64,000 nucleotides of DNA from Phaeodactylum tricornutum CCAP 1055/1 (lineage: Eukaryota; Bacillariophyta; Bacillariophyceae; Surirellales; Neidiaceae), in the NCBI RefSeq assembly GCF_000150955.2, contig NC_011694.1, forward strand, positions 327,814-391,813, written 5' to 3'. The notes under the pieces were generated by a model that was not told the origin of the DNA, searched no databases, and saw only the letters and a list, made by a program, of their open reading frames with translations. The first letter of the stretch is position 1, and every line of letters begins with the position of its first letter. The position numbers and the translations under genes were made by a program. Below, one piece after another: positions 30,401 to 39,588 of this stretch.

Positions 30401-33400
30401 GTTTGCCGACTATTTCGAGTGGAGAGGCCGTTGTTTGTATTGATTCTGAAGCATGATCCTTCGCACCATTACTTGGTGCAGTAGCTCCAACCTGATGATT
30501 ATTAGTCGACAGGCTCCCCGTCTTGTTGGCTTGGGTCAACGCTGCGCTCGCATTAAAGACTCCAGTGATTCCTGTAGCATGACGGTGGTCATCGCTTGAA
30601 ATCACCGAGCGATGCGACGCCCTTAAAAAGATCTTTTCAGGCGTCGGTGCCAATTGCGGGGGAATATCCCGATGGTCTGCATTTTCTTCTTCCGATGGAA
30701 AACTAGCGTTTTCGAAACGACATCCTTCGTTTTTCCTACGGTGGTGATTGCGATGGGCCAAGTCACCAGGTGTATTTTCCGGACAAGGACCGTAGGGTTG
30801 GCTATCTTTACAGTTTTTGTTTCTTGCATCGCATACAACGGCATTAGTTGTCTCGTACAATGAATCATGACCGTCACCGATGGTCTCGTCGGCAAGTGCA
30901 ACCCTGTTGTCGTCAGTCTCGTCGAAAAGTGGGATGTTGTCGTCGATGTTTTGCTGACGACAATTGGACATTCGTCGAGGCAGGTCTTCTGGCACAGGGG
31001 GCTTTATTTGGGTAAAGACCTCAAGTGGCTGTGCTTCGTTTGAATCGAATAGAAAATCTTCTTGTTTCTTGAGATTTTCCTTCTCTAAAATTCCCTTTAC
31101 TTTCGGTGAGAAAGAGACCTCCGGTTTGATCCATGGCCTCCGTTCAATTTTTTCATTTCGGTAGGCGGTTTCCACAGCACCATCAAGAAAACTGTAGCCT
31201 GTCACACCTTCGGAAAAATAAGCGTACTCTTTTACCTCGGAACAATCGTTCACAATATGCTTGCTCGAGCCTTTTGACAAGTTTGCTCGGCCTATCATCG
31301 TTTCGGGTACTACGGATTGTCGCCTTCCGCTCTCTTTTCCAAGCATCTCCTCCTCATCGCTTTCAGAAGCACATTGAAAGTCAGATCCACCACAACATCC
31401 CTTTGAAGGAAGTGAAAGGTGTGTTTTGTTTACATCAGGTTCAGCAAATTCCAGTTTGTTCCATGTTGCTGGTCCTGCATCATCTGTTCGAAAGATTAGT
31501 TCATCGGGTGGCTTGTAGGCTTCCGTTCCCCCTTTTTTTTTATTGTTTTTTTCCTGCTCCATGCAAAGGAGGACTTCTGTTCCTTCAAAACCAGTGCCGT
31601 AGAAATAGGGTTGTAGCGGTTCCTGAACTTCAACTTTGATGCTTTTTGATAATTCGAATATGCCATTGGAGCTTCGATTGCTCTCACACTCGGAATCTTC
31701 CACCTCACCTAGTAGGTCCTTCTCAAGAGACTTCATTGATAGCACTGAAGATTGATTTTCTTTTGAAAACGAGCTCGTCTGTTTGCCAAGCTTCTCTGAG
31801 GGTGACTCTTTCACACTACTACTTGTAGTCGATTCAAATTCCCCCGGAATAGTTCTTTCAAGTTTTTCTGTCGTAAACAAAGTAGCAGACAAAATTTTGC
31901 GACCTTCCTCTTCCTCTACAACAAGATCTTTGGACTCTGCAACTTCGATGATGGCCGACTGAATATCAACTCCTTGCACAATAACGATTGGATCAACCTC
32001 ATCTACGTTTGTGAGATCGATAACACCAGATGCAGATGAAATTAGGCTTTTCTTGTCGGTAGCTGCCTTTTGGTGAAAAGATTTCAGGAACGATGCAGCA
32101 AAGTCCATCACATCTTCCAAGTTTTTCGAAGACTTTCCGTTTGAGTCATGTTCAATGAACTTATCTTTGGAAATGTCAGAAGCATCCTTCATCGAAGAGA
32201 GCGATATCGCTTTGCCTTCGACGTTCGACAGCACTTCCTCTGTATTTTTTTCAGCTTCATTCCTAGGACTGAGGTCGAACAGCCACACACCATCGTCGTC
32301 AAGATCATCGAGTGATTCGGCTCCGGAGAGATCAATAACTTCAGCGAAGGAAGCTCCCTTCGCTTTTGCAACTGAGCATTGGAGAAGGCTACGCGAAGAT
32401 GGACTCAATCTCTGCATTTTATCTTCGACAATATGACGAGACTGTGGACTCAAGCAGAGGATGTTTTCTCCAAATTGAACCAATTTGTCGGAAACAGACC
32501 GCTGCTTTGCTATTTGTCGCAGACATGGAACTTCTTGGGCAACTTTGATGGGGCTAAAAGCTGAAAGACTTGTGTCTTTGGAATGAGCGACCCCTTCGAC
32601 GGCATATCTATCTTTAATGTTCCTGCGAAGAGACGGTACTGGTTGAATCCCGTCCGGTTCCTTCTGTTGTCGCTCACTTTCACACAAACTTTCTGATGGA
32701 ACTGGATCAAACCCAAGCGGTTCCAACTTTTGCTCTGCAGCTCTCATACTATATTTTTTGAACGACTCTCCAGGTACCAGCGATGATCTTGGTGGCCCAG
32801 ATAGGCTTTCTCTTGTAGCGCCACTACCAAGGCAAACAGATTTTGTTTCTTTCGGCAACACATTTGCGGTTTTGTTTTGGGAAAAAACACTCTGTACAAG
32901 CATCTTTCCTAGCGGAGTTTGGTTACATGTATTGATCATGAGCTCTATAGCCGCTTCACCTGTATCGGCCGTGTCTCCTTGTTCGATTGTCCAGTCGGTA
33001 ATAGAATCCGCAAGTGCTGCATGATCCATATCATCGAATTCCAATCGAGACTTGTTAGATGCCGAAGGAAAAGTAGCGTATCTATCGGCATCGTTCATTC
33101 CTCCAGACTCGTGAGAGCTCATGGTTTCGGTTTGGGTGGGGTCCAGCCACGAAACATCGACTGATCCATTATTGACGACATTCCTTACAGGAAAATGTCG
33201 CAGAGAGTGATCGAGATCAGATACAGGATCGTTAGGTGAGAGTGAAATCTCTTGCGGCAGCACTTCAAACGTTTTCGATCTTAAGGAATGGAGAGGTAGA
33301 TCACGCGCAGCAGTTACTTGCTGGTCTTTTGTGTCATCTTTTATGTTTGCAGAGACGACGATAGGTGCTTGGGCTACGTTCTGAGCCTCCCTCGCTTCAA

Positions 33401-35831
33401 TTGATTTGATTGTTTGATTTCGGCGATGATTCTCGGCCTTTGATACAGCCTTTTTCCGAACCCTTGAAGGAGCCGTCTTTTCAGCAGAATTCTCATCCTG
33501 CCTTGACTGTTTCGCTTTTGCTCGATTGCGGGGATTGTTTCGCAGCAATTCGTTTCTGCGACCTCTTCTCATTGATTTTCGATGAAAGTCCTGAGGTTGG
33601 ATAGAGATCATTTGATGAGGGCTCAACAATGGCGTTGGGATTTCGTCATCGGATGTTTCGTCGAAGGGATTTGTCCTCAGAGTTCGTTGGCAATTGTCTA
33701 GCTTTCTATTGGGTCCAGAAGAATGGAATTCTGGTGGCATAGACTTGACGGTAGATTTCGATTCTGTCAGCTTGTTTCCAAATCCTTGGATGACGCCAGG
33801 CCTTAATTCCACCATCCGATCTTCTTTTCCTTTACACCCTCCATCGCTCATTCTTTGTTGAAGAGGATCAATCGTGCGGGTTGTGCCCAATTTTTGCTTT
33901 CGCGGAAATTGTTGAAAGCCAGCAGACTTCTGACCACTTCCATACATGTGCTCTGTACGTGGCGTCCCCGCTATGAAGGTTTGATCAATGCTTCCGCTTC
34001 CTATTGTTCTGGTTGAATTCTCTTTATGAGATTCTGAACTGAGTGCTGGCTGAATGTTGCAGGGTTCAGATTCTTCCTCTCCTCGCTCCTTTTGTTGATA
34101 ATGAGATTTTGTGTCTTGGTCATTTTCAGCCGTCAACTGTCTGTCACTGGCGTCGGGAGGATCCGGACAAGTCGCCTCAATCAATTCCACTTTCAATGGA
34201 TCCTCGTTCAAAGGAGAGGTTTGACACGATTCTGAAATTTTGAAATGAAAATCTTTCGGTGGATCTATCGCATCGCTGTCTGTTGAATACAGTGTAATAC
34301 CACTCCTTTCTATTGGAGATTTGGCTCGCAATGAGGCCTCAGGTTCTGCAGGAACGAATGGAAACACACTTTGATTATCATCCTTATCGAGAAAATGGAG
34401 AGGCGCAACTTGAAGTTCTGGAAGACAGGAATACTCAGGCGCGTCGACCGGGACGCGTTCAACGACAGGTGATGTTGGAGGCTCTTTCGGCCTCGAAAGT
34501 CTGGAGCTAACTGGAGGCGAATCGGTTCCAGTTGGAGACTGGCCTTGCTGGCGAAATGAGATGCTATTGACGCTGCCATCATTGAAATGCATGTCGACGG
34601 GGCTCAGAGACATCGCAAGCGAATCGACGATCTCATCATTTTGTGAAGTTGCCCGATGCCCAGAAAAGAAGGGGCTTGAAGTATTCTTGATTCGGGGGGT
34701 CACGATATCGAGCAGCGGATGATCTTCTCTCCCACTGGGCTTTGTTGTCGTAGGCGATAATTTTTGCTCTAGTTGTTTGTGTTCAATAGATTTTGGCTTG
34801 ACGCGATTAAGCAGTGCTCGTACCTTCTCGAAGGCAATCCTTCTGGATGTATCCGTTGTCGCTGTTGTAGAGCTCAGTGACTTCTCTGTACAGGAAGAGG
34901 AAGGTTTTTTTTCGTCTAGAGCGCTTGATTTGGCGGACTCTATTGTAGTCTTGTTATGAGACGCCAGAAGTGCACCATTGACATGGTCGGAAACAACGAC
35001 ATTGACAGTTTCTGCTGGTTGACTGGTAGCATTCGTCGTCGGTCTCGATGAGATAGTCGAGGTCGGCGACTCCCGGGAGTGGTTCAAGCGTTTCGCCTCA
35101 TCATCTACCTCCTCTACCAGTTGCATTTCCTTCGATTGATCGCGAGTATTACCATACGTCTCCGAATATTTCACTGACGCGGGCTGCTGCACAATCACAC
35201 GATCTAGGGCAATCGGAGAAGGGGCTGAGAGACGAAGTCCACTGTCCAGCTCTAGCGTTTGTTTGCCAATCGGAGCTAGCGGCATGTGTTCCATTTTCTT
35301 AGACTGCTGAAAAATTGCCGGAGGTTGTAATAGAAGAGCCCTTTTCTCAAAGATTTGGTACTCCTCAGTCTTGGATTTACTATTGTCTCTCCGCGGCATC
35401 TTTTTTTCTCCGGCGGCCGCAACCCTGGAATACGAAAAATGCGAAGACTGATTCGTAATAGACATATCGGAGTTAACGACTGTTTTACCCGTGGCTGCGC
35501 TTGTCGTATGTTGGAGCGTGACGTGTGTTGGTGATGCTTTTTTGCTGGCCGCCGTAGCGACGTCGACCCGATGGTATTGGTCTTCACGGTCAGTTAAGTC
35601 GGAGATTTTGGAAGAATCTCCCGTATTTACGGTGATTTTTTCGACAGGTGGTGGTACTGGAGGGGGCGGCACTCTCTGAGCTCTACGTTTTGAGAACGGC
35701 AACAAGCGTCGACTGCCAGTTTTGTCACCTTTGACTTTTGTCAACAAGCTTGGGAAAGCCATTTTCCTTCGAAATCCTGTCGTTTGAACGACAGCATGGG
35801 CCGCCACAGAAGTCTGCGGATTTGACTTCAT
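27486..35831 (-). CDS. Giant disordered protein with SUMO-interaction-like motifs
   Basis: One uninterrupted exon of about 8.3 kb encodes 2,781 residues from the ATG at 35831. It is rich in Ser, Glu, Asp, Lys and Thr, and I see no folded domain, signal peptide or membrane helix. The N-terminus has basic and Pro-rich runs (KRRAQRVPPPPVPPP), and basic clusters such as RRGRRNELLRNNPRNRAKAKQ would fit nuclear import. Three acidic-flanked hydrophobic cores resemble SUMO-interacting motifs: VIDLSGAESLDDLDDD near residue 1165, VIDLTNVDEVD near 1270 and SIIDVTD near 2499. The C-terminal 700 residues contain short helical, charged blocks (LQHVLERLRGRNERRKD) and end in an acidic run (DDSEDDDDDEVRLKQLD). 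Function is unknown; a nuclear scaffold is a hypothesis. Absence of introns over this length argues for real coding selection. Confidence 0.8.
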   Translation of the reverse strand: MKSNPQTSVAAHAVVQTTGFRRKMAFPSLLTKVKGDKTGSRRLLPFSKRRAQRVPPPPVPPPVEKITVNTGDSSKISDLTDREDQYHRVDVATAASKKASPTHVTLQHTTSAATGKTVVNSDMSITNQSSHFSYSRVAAAGEKKMPRRDNSKSKTEEYQIFEKRALLLQPPAIFQQSKKMEHMPLAPIGKQTLELDSGLRLSAPSPIALDRVIVQQPASVKYSETYGNTRDQSKEMQLVEEVDDEAKRLNHSRESPTSTISSRPTTNATSQPAETVNVVVSDHVNGALLASHNKTTIESAKSSALDEKKPSSSCTEKSLSSTTATTDTSRRIAFEKVRALLNRVKPKSIEHKQLEQKLSPTTTKPSGREDHPLLDIVTPRIKNTSSPFFSGHRATSQNDEIVDSLAMSLSPVDMHFNDGSVNSISFRQQGQSPTGTDSPPVSSRLSRPKEPPTSPVVERVPVDAPEYSCLPELQVAPLHFLDKDDNQSVFPFVPAEPEASLRAKSPIERSGITLYSTDSDAIDPPKDFHFKISESCQTSPLNEDPLKVELIEATCPDPPDASDRQLTAENDQDTKSHYQQKERGEEESEPCNIQPALSSESHKENSTRTIGSGSIDQTFIAGTPRTEHMYGSGQKSAGFQQFPRKQKLGTTRTIDPLQQRMSDGGCKGKEDRMVELRPGVIQGFGNKLTESKSTVKSMPPEFHSSGPNRKLDNCQRTLRTNPFDETSDDEIPTPLLSPHQMISIQPQDFHRKSMRRGRRNELLRNNPRNRAKAKQSRQDENSAEKTAPSRVRKKAVSKAENHRRNQTIKSIEAREAQNVAQAPIVVSANIKDDTKDQQVTAARDLPLHSLRSKTFEVLPQEISLSPNDPVSDLDHSLRHFPVRNVVNNGSVDVSWLDPTQTETMSSHESGGMNDADRYATFPSASNKSRLEFDDMDHAALADSITDWTIEQGDTADTGEAAIELMINTCNQTPLGKMLVQSVFSQNKTANVLPKETKSVCLGSGATRESLSGPPRSSLVPGESFKKYSMRAAEQKLEPLGFDPVPSESLCESERQQKEPDGIQPVPSLRRNIKDRYAVEGVAHSKDTSLSAFSPIKVAQEVPCLRQIAKQRSVSDKLVQFGENILCLSPQSRHIVEDKMQRLSPSSRSLLQCSVAKAKGASFAEVIDLSGAESLDDLDDDGVWLFDLSPRNEAEKNTEEVLSNVEGKAISLSSMKDASDISKDKFIEHDSNGKSSKNLEDVMDFAASFLKSFHQKAATDKKSLISSASGVIDLTNVDEVDPIVIVQGVDIQSAIIEVAESKDLVVEEEEGRKILSATLFTTEKLERTIPGEFESTTSSSVKESPSEKLGKQTSSFSKENQSSVLSMKSLEKDLLGEVEDSECESNRSSNGIFELSKSIKVEVQEPLQPYFYGTGFEGTEVLLCMEQEKNNKKKGGTEAYKPPDELIFRTDDAGPATWNKLEFAEPDVNKTHLSLPSKGCCGGSDFQCASESDEEEMLGKESGRRQSVVPETMIGRANLSKGSSKHIVNDCSEVKEYAYFSEGVTGYSFLDGAVETAYRNEKIERRPWIKPEVSFSPKVKGILEKENLKKQEDFLFDSNEAQPLEVFTQIKPPVPEDLPRRMSNCRQQNIDDNIPLFDETDDNRVALADETIGDGHDSLYETTNAVVCDARNKNCKDSQPYGPCPENTPGDLAHRNHHRRKNEGCRFENASFPSEEENADHRDIPPQLAPTPEKIFLRASHRSVISSDDHRHATGITGVFNASAALTQANKTGSLSTNNHQVGATAPSNGAKDHASESIQTTASPLEIVGKLDSRISVKKRDSLFAVAHADECSTMNSAISYGEKTEGGWRKKSFTGDSKTFSIENDFTITEVNIYRSKPSHESRVPWAFFLCGSHADEGTVSEPIQAAQKDISASQFRREDPLDAGRALATQANLIHGLEEDGGRMDVDAGIAEGFCWTPWDGTFNGGDGKSSQENSSMEQDTVVYKKTAEGRTEIFEKQENLIFQEPDQIESAQYDQIRPGISNITSRRSCVGLVDETESQSEPALSNRPTDWLAARSHKSDELSQAKCSRKAGSFQNSSTAKNQESPDSCTRRNAGKANQTRCRPTFTAGYVRELASIELGEDRRTINAVPHRIPNEISITNTRSARIVSKASENLKSDTAHTTPFEPGGDEINATDPESNTYDATVDQPGSSNVSLSSKRHTARDCAGHQGTWQGKHPLSSTDGAPTKEVQLPVFEYRVDEVFEAETHSGKKLAAETSKVPYDEENLPDASSIPSPSEVDETDELLLALTRSEAEAAIAIDSNSDSSASAKATIEPSTWIELVSTEESSSPSHENHADSQHSTDTAPADKRCEARGDAFDTLSRVEQMRALVENLPCSQIDAGFPVASSKTPSLSQNATQENSSVSEDEPESAKCINREAKQKEFTRSPRLQHVLERLRGRNERRKDDISLSSSSVEAVDPDDLFNRYDNIVKHMIVADDERLERAQQKREKVSDSIIDVTDFVCQASVPGPSHSTIQKATMDIRSQLPPLSRARPSVCIFKANSFGSEVSSTPSQKARNLRSQLNAALQTSAAIRTSQELLGVELNSFKSRLHVQRCDPSPRGTGSPRLAAQPNYAQNAESVDYLQQKRASEALPTPSGKETLTDTPVAVVSKGAGIVPVMSTSTPKNASDSSLQVPIRSLHHLDSSETRDEVIHIEDFESRSNEDMFIESDLAANTEAIGNLFDDSEDDDDDEVRLKQLDSIIHGLRSADERKRAAEASAMRNEYILQGQESESTT

Positions 35832-36550
35832 TCCTCTTTCGTAGAAAATCCAATGCAATTGGAATCGTTTCTCTGTCTCGTACGACGAGGAGGAAGTGTG
35901 CAGCTCACCAAGAATGATGCAGCATGATCAATAGCTATGGAATCCAGGCAGTGGTCGAATCGCCGACCAGCAAAAAATGAGTCGCTCAAGTTGTACCGGC
36001 GTGAGGAATTTTGTCTTAGTAAGCATGACCATATAATCCTGGATTGGACGTCCATAAATAATTTTCCAACAGTTCGTAAAAGATCATTCAAAATGTATAT
36101 ATCATTGTTTTTGTATGTAAAATATCTGGTACATTGTTTCAATTGCCTCGCAGTATATGTTAGAGTTTTGAAAAAACTCATTGGACGAAAACTACCTGCG
36201 AGTCCCAAATGTCACTGATATGAGGTCGAAAATCAAAGGAGTTACTAGAGCTAGTCAAGCAGGCGCCGGAGAAGAGCGGCCCACGAGCGCCCTCCCGCAG
36301 GAAATTCGAGAGGGATAAAATGTCATTTATCGCGCACTCAGACAAGTCCGGATATTTTTGGGACGAACATCTAGAGGAGTTAAGTTTTTTTGCAATTGAC
36401 GCAGAAGCCGCGAGTATCTCGAGTCCAGAAGTGCCATGCGTCTAATCACATAAATTTACAACGGACTACGCCTCATTCGATCGTGTTGTCATGCCTTCCA
36501 ATTCACGAACTGCAATTGGCTTTGAGCAATTTTCTGAGAGTTGGAATTCA
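35832..36550. other. Intergenic region
   Basis: About 720 bp, AT-rich in its centre, between the start of the giant gene and the end of the PUB gene on the same strand. It probably holds the giant gene's promoter. No other feature is recognised. Confidence 0.35.
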
Positions 36551-37333
36551 TTAAGTTTCACCGTGCCGATCCCGAAATGTGGCAATTGTGTTGCCCGTTT
36601 TATTGACTGCTGCACTCGGTCCCGACTTCCAGTTGGGATCATTCTCCCGCACAAATTTGTCCCGCCGTAATTGTTCGACGGCCTTGGCGCGATGCACTTT
36701 GGCCAATTCCTTTTCGCGTTGGTCTTTTTCTTCCATGAGGCGACGGGCCTTTTGTTTTTCCGATAGGCGTTCAAATGGAAGGAGAGTGGAGGGCGTTGGT
36801 GCCAGAGTAGCAAGACTTTCTTCAACAGTGCGGGGTTTCTTAGCTACCGGAGCCCCAATCTTTCCCAGTGCATCTGACACCGCCCTCAACGCCTTTTGAA
36901 ATGTTTCACGGTGAGGTTGCTGGCAGAAAAGAATCTTTTGATAGTCCGGAGTAGTTCTCTCCGTAAAACCGAGCGACAATAAATACTTTTTGGCGGACGG
37001 ACAAGGCAGGAGCTTCTCGGATACTTTAGGATTGTCGAGTTTCAAAGTTTGAAACTTTTCGTCTTTTGACTTGACGGGATCCGCGAGGTTCTTGACGACA
37101 ACTTTGAGAAGTTTGAGCTGTGCAAGGAAATAAGGGCGGCGTTAGTATTGCTCAGAAAATGTGCAGCTATTGCTTGATTCCGATAGTCGGACACGCTCAC
37201 AGTCAGAGTTGGGACCGCCGTTTTTTTATCCTTTCTCATCAAATGGACTTACGCAATCCGACTTTTGCTCAGTGGTTGTGGACCCATCTTCAACCACGAA
37301 ATCCAAGTGCATTTTGCTAACGTTGCTGCTCAT
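36551..37333 (-). CDS. PUB/PUG-domain protein (likely p97/CDC48 adaptor)
   Basis: Exon 1 runs 37333-37253 (27 codons) and exon 2 runs 37117-36551, giving 215 residues. The intron of 135 nt has donor GTAAGT and acceptor CACAG. After a short acidic start, LKLLKVVVKNLADPV, KFQTLKLDNPKVSEKLL, and AKKYLLSLGFTE followed by FQKALRAVSDAL form a PUB domain (about residues 28-120), the helical fold that binds the tail of the AAA ATPase p97/CDC48. The rest is a charged helix (EKQKARRLMEEKDQREKELAK) and a Lys/Asn-rich tail. Domain pairing resembles UBXN6- or PNGase-type adaptors, but no UBX or transglutaminase domain is present. A role in ubiquitin- or ERAD-linked turnover is inferred. Confidence 0.8.
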
Positions 37334-38118
37334 GGTTTTCTTCCTGGTGGACAAACAGGGCGAGATGACCTGCGGTAAGGACAAGACGGCAACGCTGAAA
37401 TGCCGACAGCGTTATCGCCTTACGTCGGAATACGACGGTTCGCTGGGCGTCCGTTGTGAGGTGCGCGCGCTTTCGCTTTTGTGACTCACTGTCCAATGCC
37501 AGAGAAAATGGAAAGAGGAAAACCGCTATTTTGGCCTCTACGACATGAAAAAATCGCAATGCTGGCCCAATCTGAAAATTTTTACAGTTAAGTACTTTTG
37601 ATTGAGCGCACCCAGAAACACTTCCGATCTTCACCGATCTCCAACGTGAAACTATCATGGGTCTGTTCTGAAATGAAAAACACTTCATAAGTGAAAACAC
37701 AGGTATCTAAGAAGCTAAGGCCCTAAGGGTTTCCAAATTTTAACAATAATAATGTTTTCTGAATCTGACATCGAAAGCAGTGTAAGTCACTCAGTGTATA
37801 CGCAATCAAAATTCCTAAATTTCGTAGGCTTGTTTACACTTCGTAGCAAAATGGTTTGGCACCTCGGACTCCAGAAACATGAACGGAGTGATTTTGCCCC
37901 AATATTTGGAAGCAATGGGTTACAACAATCCGGATATGCTCTGCGACGAAATGGACGATTCTCTATCTACCAGGTACTGTTTCCGTGAACTTTTTCTTTT
38001 TGTTTATATTCTAAAATGAGTTGCAACTTTGTACGGGGTCGTTGCTTTCTTGCTTCGTTCTTCATCTCATTTGCCAAAGTCGTTGATGTAAGCCGCGGCT
38101 GGAATAGGACGGTATCGT
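37334..38118. other. Intergenic region with a dispersed repeat copy and a candidate exon
   Basis: About 785 bp. It contains copy A of a dispersed repeat (37515-37612) and, at about 37875-37977, a plus-strand stretch that reads MNGVILPQYLEAMGYNN and ends in a possible GTACTG donor. No complete gene model could be made. Confidence 0.4.
37515..37612 (+). repeat. Dispersed repeat, copy A
   Basis: About 98 bp beginning GAGGAAAACCGCTATTTTGG. It resembles 56314-56407 in the same orientation, sharing GAGGAAAACCGCTA, GGCCTCT-CGACATGAAAAAA, and GAAAATTT. Family unknown. Confidence 0.6.
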
Positions 38119-39588
38119 TTAGTTTCCGGGACGGTAGGGTGTACCGCGCGAAGCACCAGTACTTCCTCGATTGGACGAAAGATGTTTCTGATCGTCACGC
38201 TTGTTCTCCTCCATGTCATACTGGATCACGGTTTTCTCATCCACCTTCTCTTCCTTGTCCTTGCGCTTCTTCATGAAGCAGAAAAAGAAAAGGCAGCACC
38301 CAGACAGCAGTGAAATGACAAGCACAATACCGACAATCACAATCACATCAATGCCGCCATCATTTTCGATAGTGTCAGAAGGTCCCGCGTCTTCGTTGAC
38401 AAGACCAACGATGAGGCCAAACTCCGACTGTGCACTGTCGTCTTGAAGTCCGCGACCGAGGCTCGCTACATTGTTGCTTCGGGCGAAGTGGCTACCAGTG
38501 GCCTCCCCCGCCTGAGCGTCAATTATGGCTTTCAACTCCTTCGAGTTGATGGTGGCGGTAATGGGGACACGTAGGCGGCGTCGGGTATCGGCCACAGGCG
38601 AGGAGCTGGGCATCATTGAGGCCGATCCAAACGACAACAGGGCGGTTCCAGTTACCTCAAGGTCGAGAGGATCCGCGTCGGCAAAGAATTTGGAAAGAAG
38701 TTGGGATTTGACGTTACAGATACCCAGTTCTCGACACGCCTTTTCCGTCAAGGAGTCGGCGACGGTTCCGGTAATAATGTTCGATGCACTGGCCCCGACA
38801 CGGCCGTTAGCGTTGGGCTGCGATATGGTGGCCTCCAAAATGTCCTCGACGAAGACGGCGTCAAGAACGCTGTCGTCGATTTTCACGCAGAACTGGAGAG
38901 CGCTTCCTTGCGACAAAAGCTGGCCGGGCACCTGGACATCGCCGTCGTTGCAGAAGTAGGCATTCACCGGGTAGTCAAGCGACGCCGTCTCAGTGGCGTT
39001 GGCGGCCCCCTCCCGGGTAATGTCGATGGCCGAAAGCCGAAAGTCAGCCGTCAAATCAACAGTGACAGTCACGACTGTTTCATGAAAGTTGACGGACTCC
39101 TGGTCATTGCCTGCAACAAGCTCGTAGTCGACGCGAAGGCAAAAGGATATGGATGCGGCAGTATCATTCAGGGAGCTGTAAAAGGAGGAGCCACTGATAG
39201 TGTCTTTGACAATATCAACACCAACTTCATATTCGTTGTTGCTGAGTGCACTGGGAGGACTGCGGACAACAGAGTTGTCTCCGTCGTTGATGCAGTCTGG
39301 TAGCAAGAGTCTGGCGGTCAGCTGCTTCTCGCCCTCGACCAAGTCGCCGGTATAGTTGTAGCGAAACACAAGCTCGTCGTTGCCTTCAGTAGTGTTGAAG
39401 GCAATGATGGGATATCCATCAAGAGGCGTGATTTCCCAATCAAAGTCGGCGAGATCACGTATGATGATTTCCGAGCCGGAAAGCTGAGAAGCAGCAGGCG
39501 AAGAGAATGACAGTTGCTCAAAGGCGGTCGCATTTCCCAACGTCGATAGAACGACAAAGGCGACAAGATTGTTAAAAGGTTTCATCAT
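38119..39588 (-). CDS. Type I membrane glycoprotein, unknown
   Basis: 489 residues from ATG at 39588 (a second ATG follows at once). A signal peptide runs to about residue 22 (VLSTLGNATAF). A lumenal or extracellular region of about 400 residues contains several N-glycosylation sequons (NTT, NYT, NDT, NAT) and scattered Cys. A single membrane helix lies near residues 425-447 (VIVIVGIVLVISLLSGCCLFFF), followed by a charged cytoplasmic tail (MKKRKDKEEKVDEK). Topology is therefore type I. The beta-rich character of the ectodomain suggests an Ig-like or adhesion fold, but no family is recognised. It may sit at the cell surface or in the frustule-forming secretory system. Confidence 0.75.
   Translation of the reverse strand: MMKPFNNLVAFVVLSTLGNATAFEQLSFSSPAASQLSGSEIIIRDLADFDWEITPLDGYPIIAFNTTEGNDELVFRYNYTGDLVEGEKQLTARLLLPDCINDGDNSVVRSPPSALSNNEYEVGVDIVKDTISGSSFYSSLNDTAASISFCLRVDYELVAGNDQESVNFHETVVTVTVDLTADFRLSAIDITREGAANATETASLDYPVNAYFCNDGDVQVPGQLLSQGSALQFCVKIDDSVLDAVFVEDILEATISQPNANGRVGASASNIITGTVADSLTEKACRELGICNVKSQLLSKFFADADPLDLEVTGTALLSFGSASMMPSSSPVADTRRRLRVPITATINSKELKAIIDAQAGEATGSHFARSNNVASLGRGLQDDSAQSEFGLIVGLVNEDAGPSDTIENDGGIDVIVIVGIVLVISLLSGCCLFFFCFMKKRKDKEEKVDEKTVIQYDMEENKRDDQKHLSSNRGSTGASRGTPYRPGN

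Noticed and set aside
37317-37700. 127-codon minus frame
   Set aside because: It overlaps the dispersed repeat and the first exon of the PUB gene in another frame.
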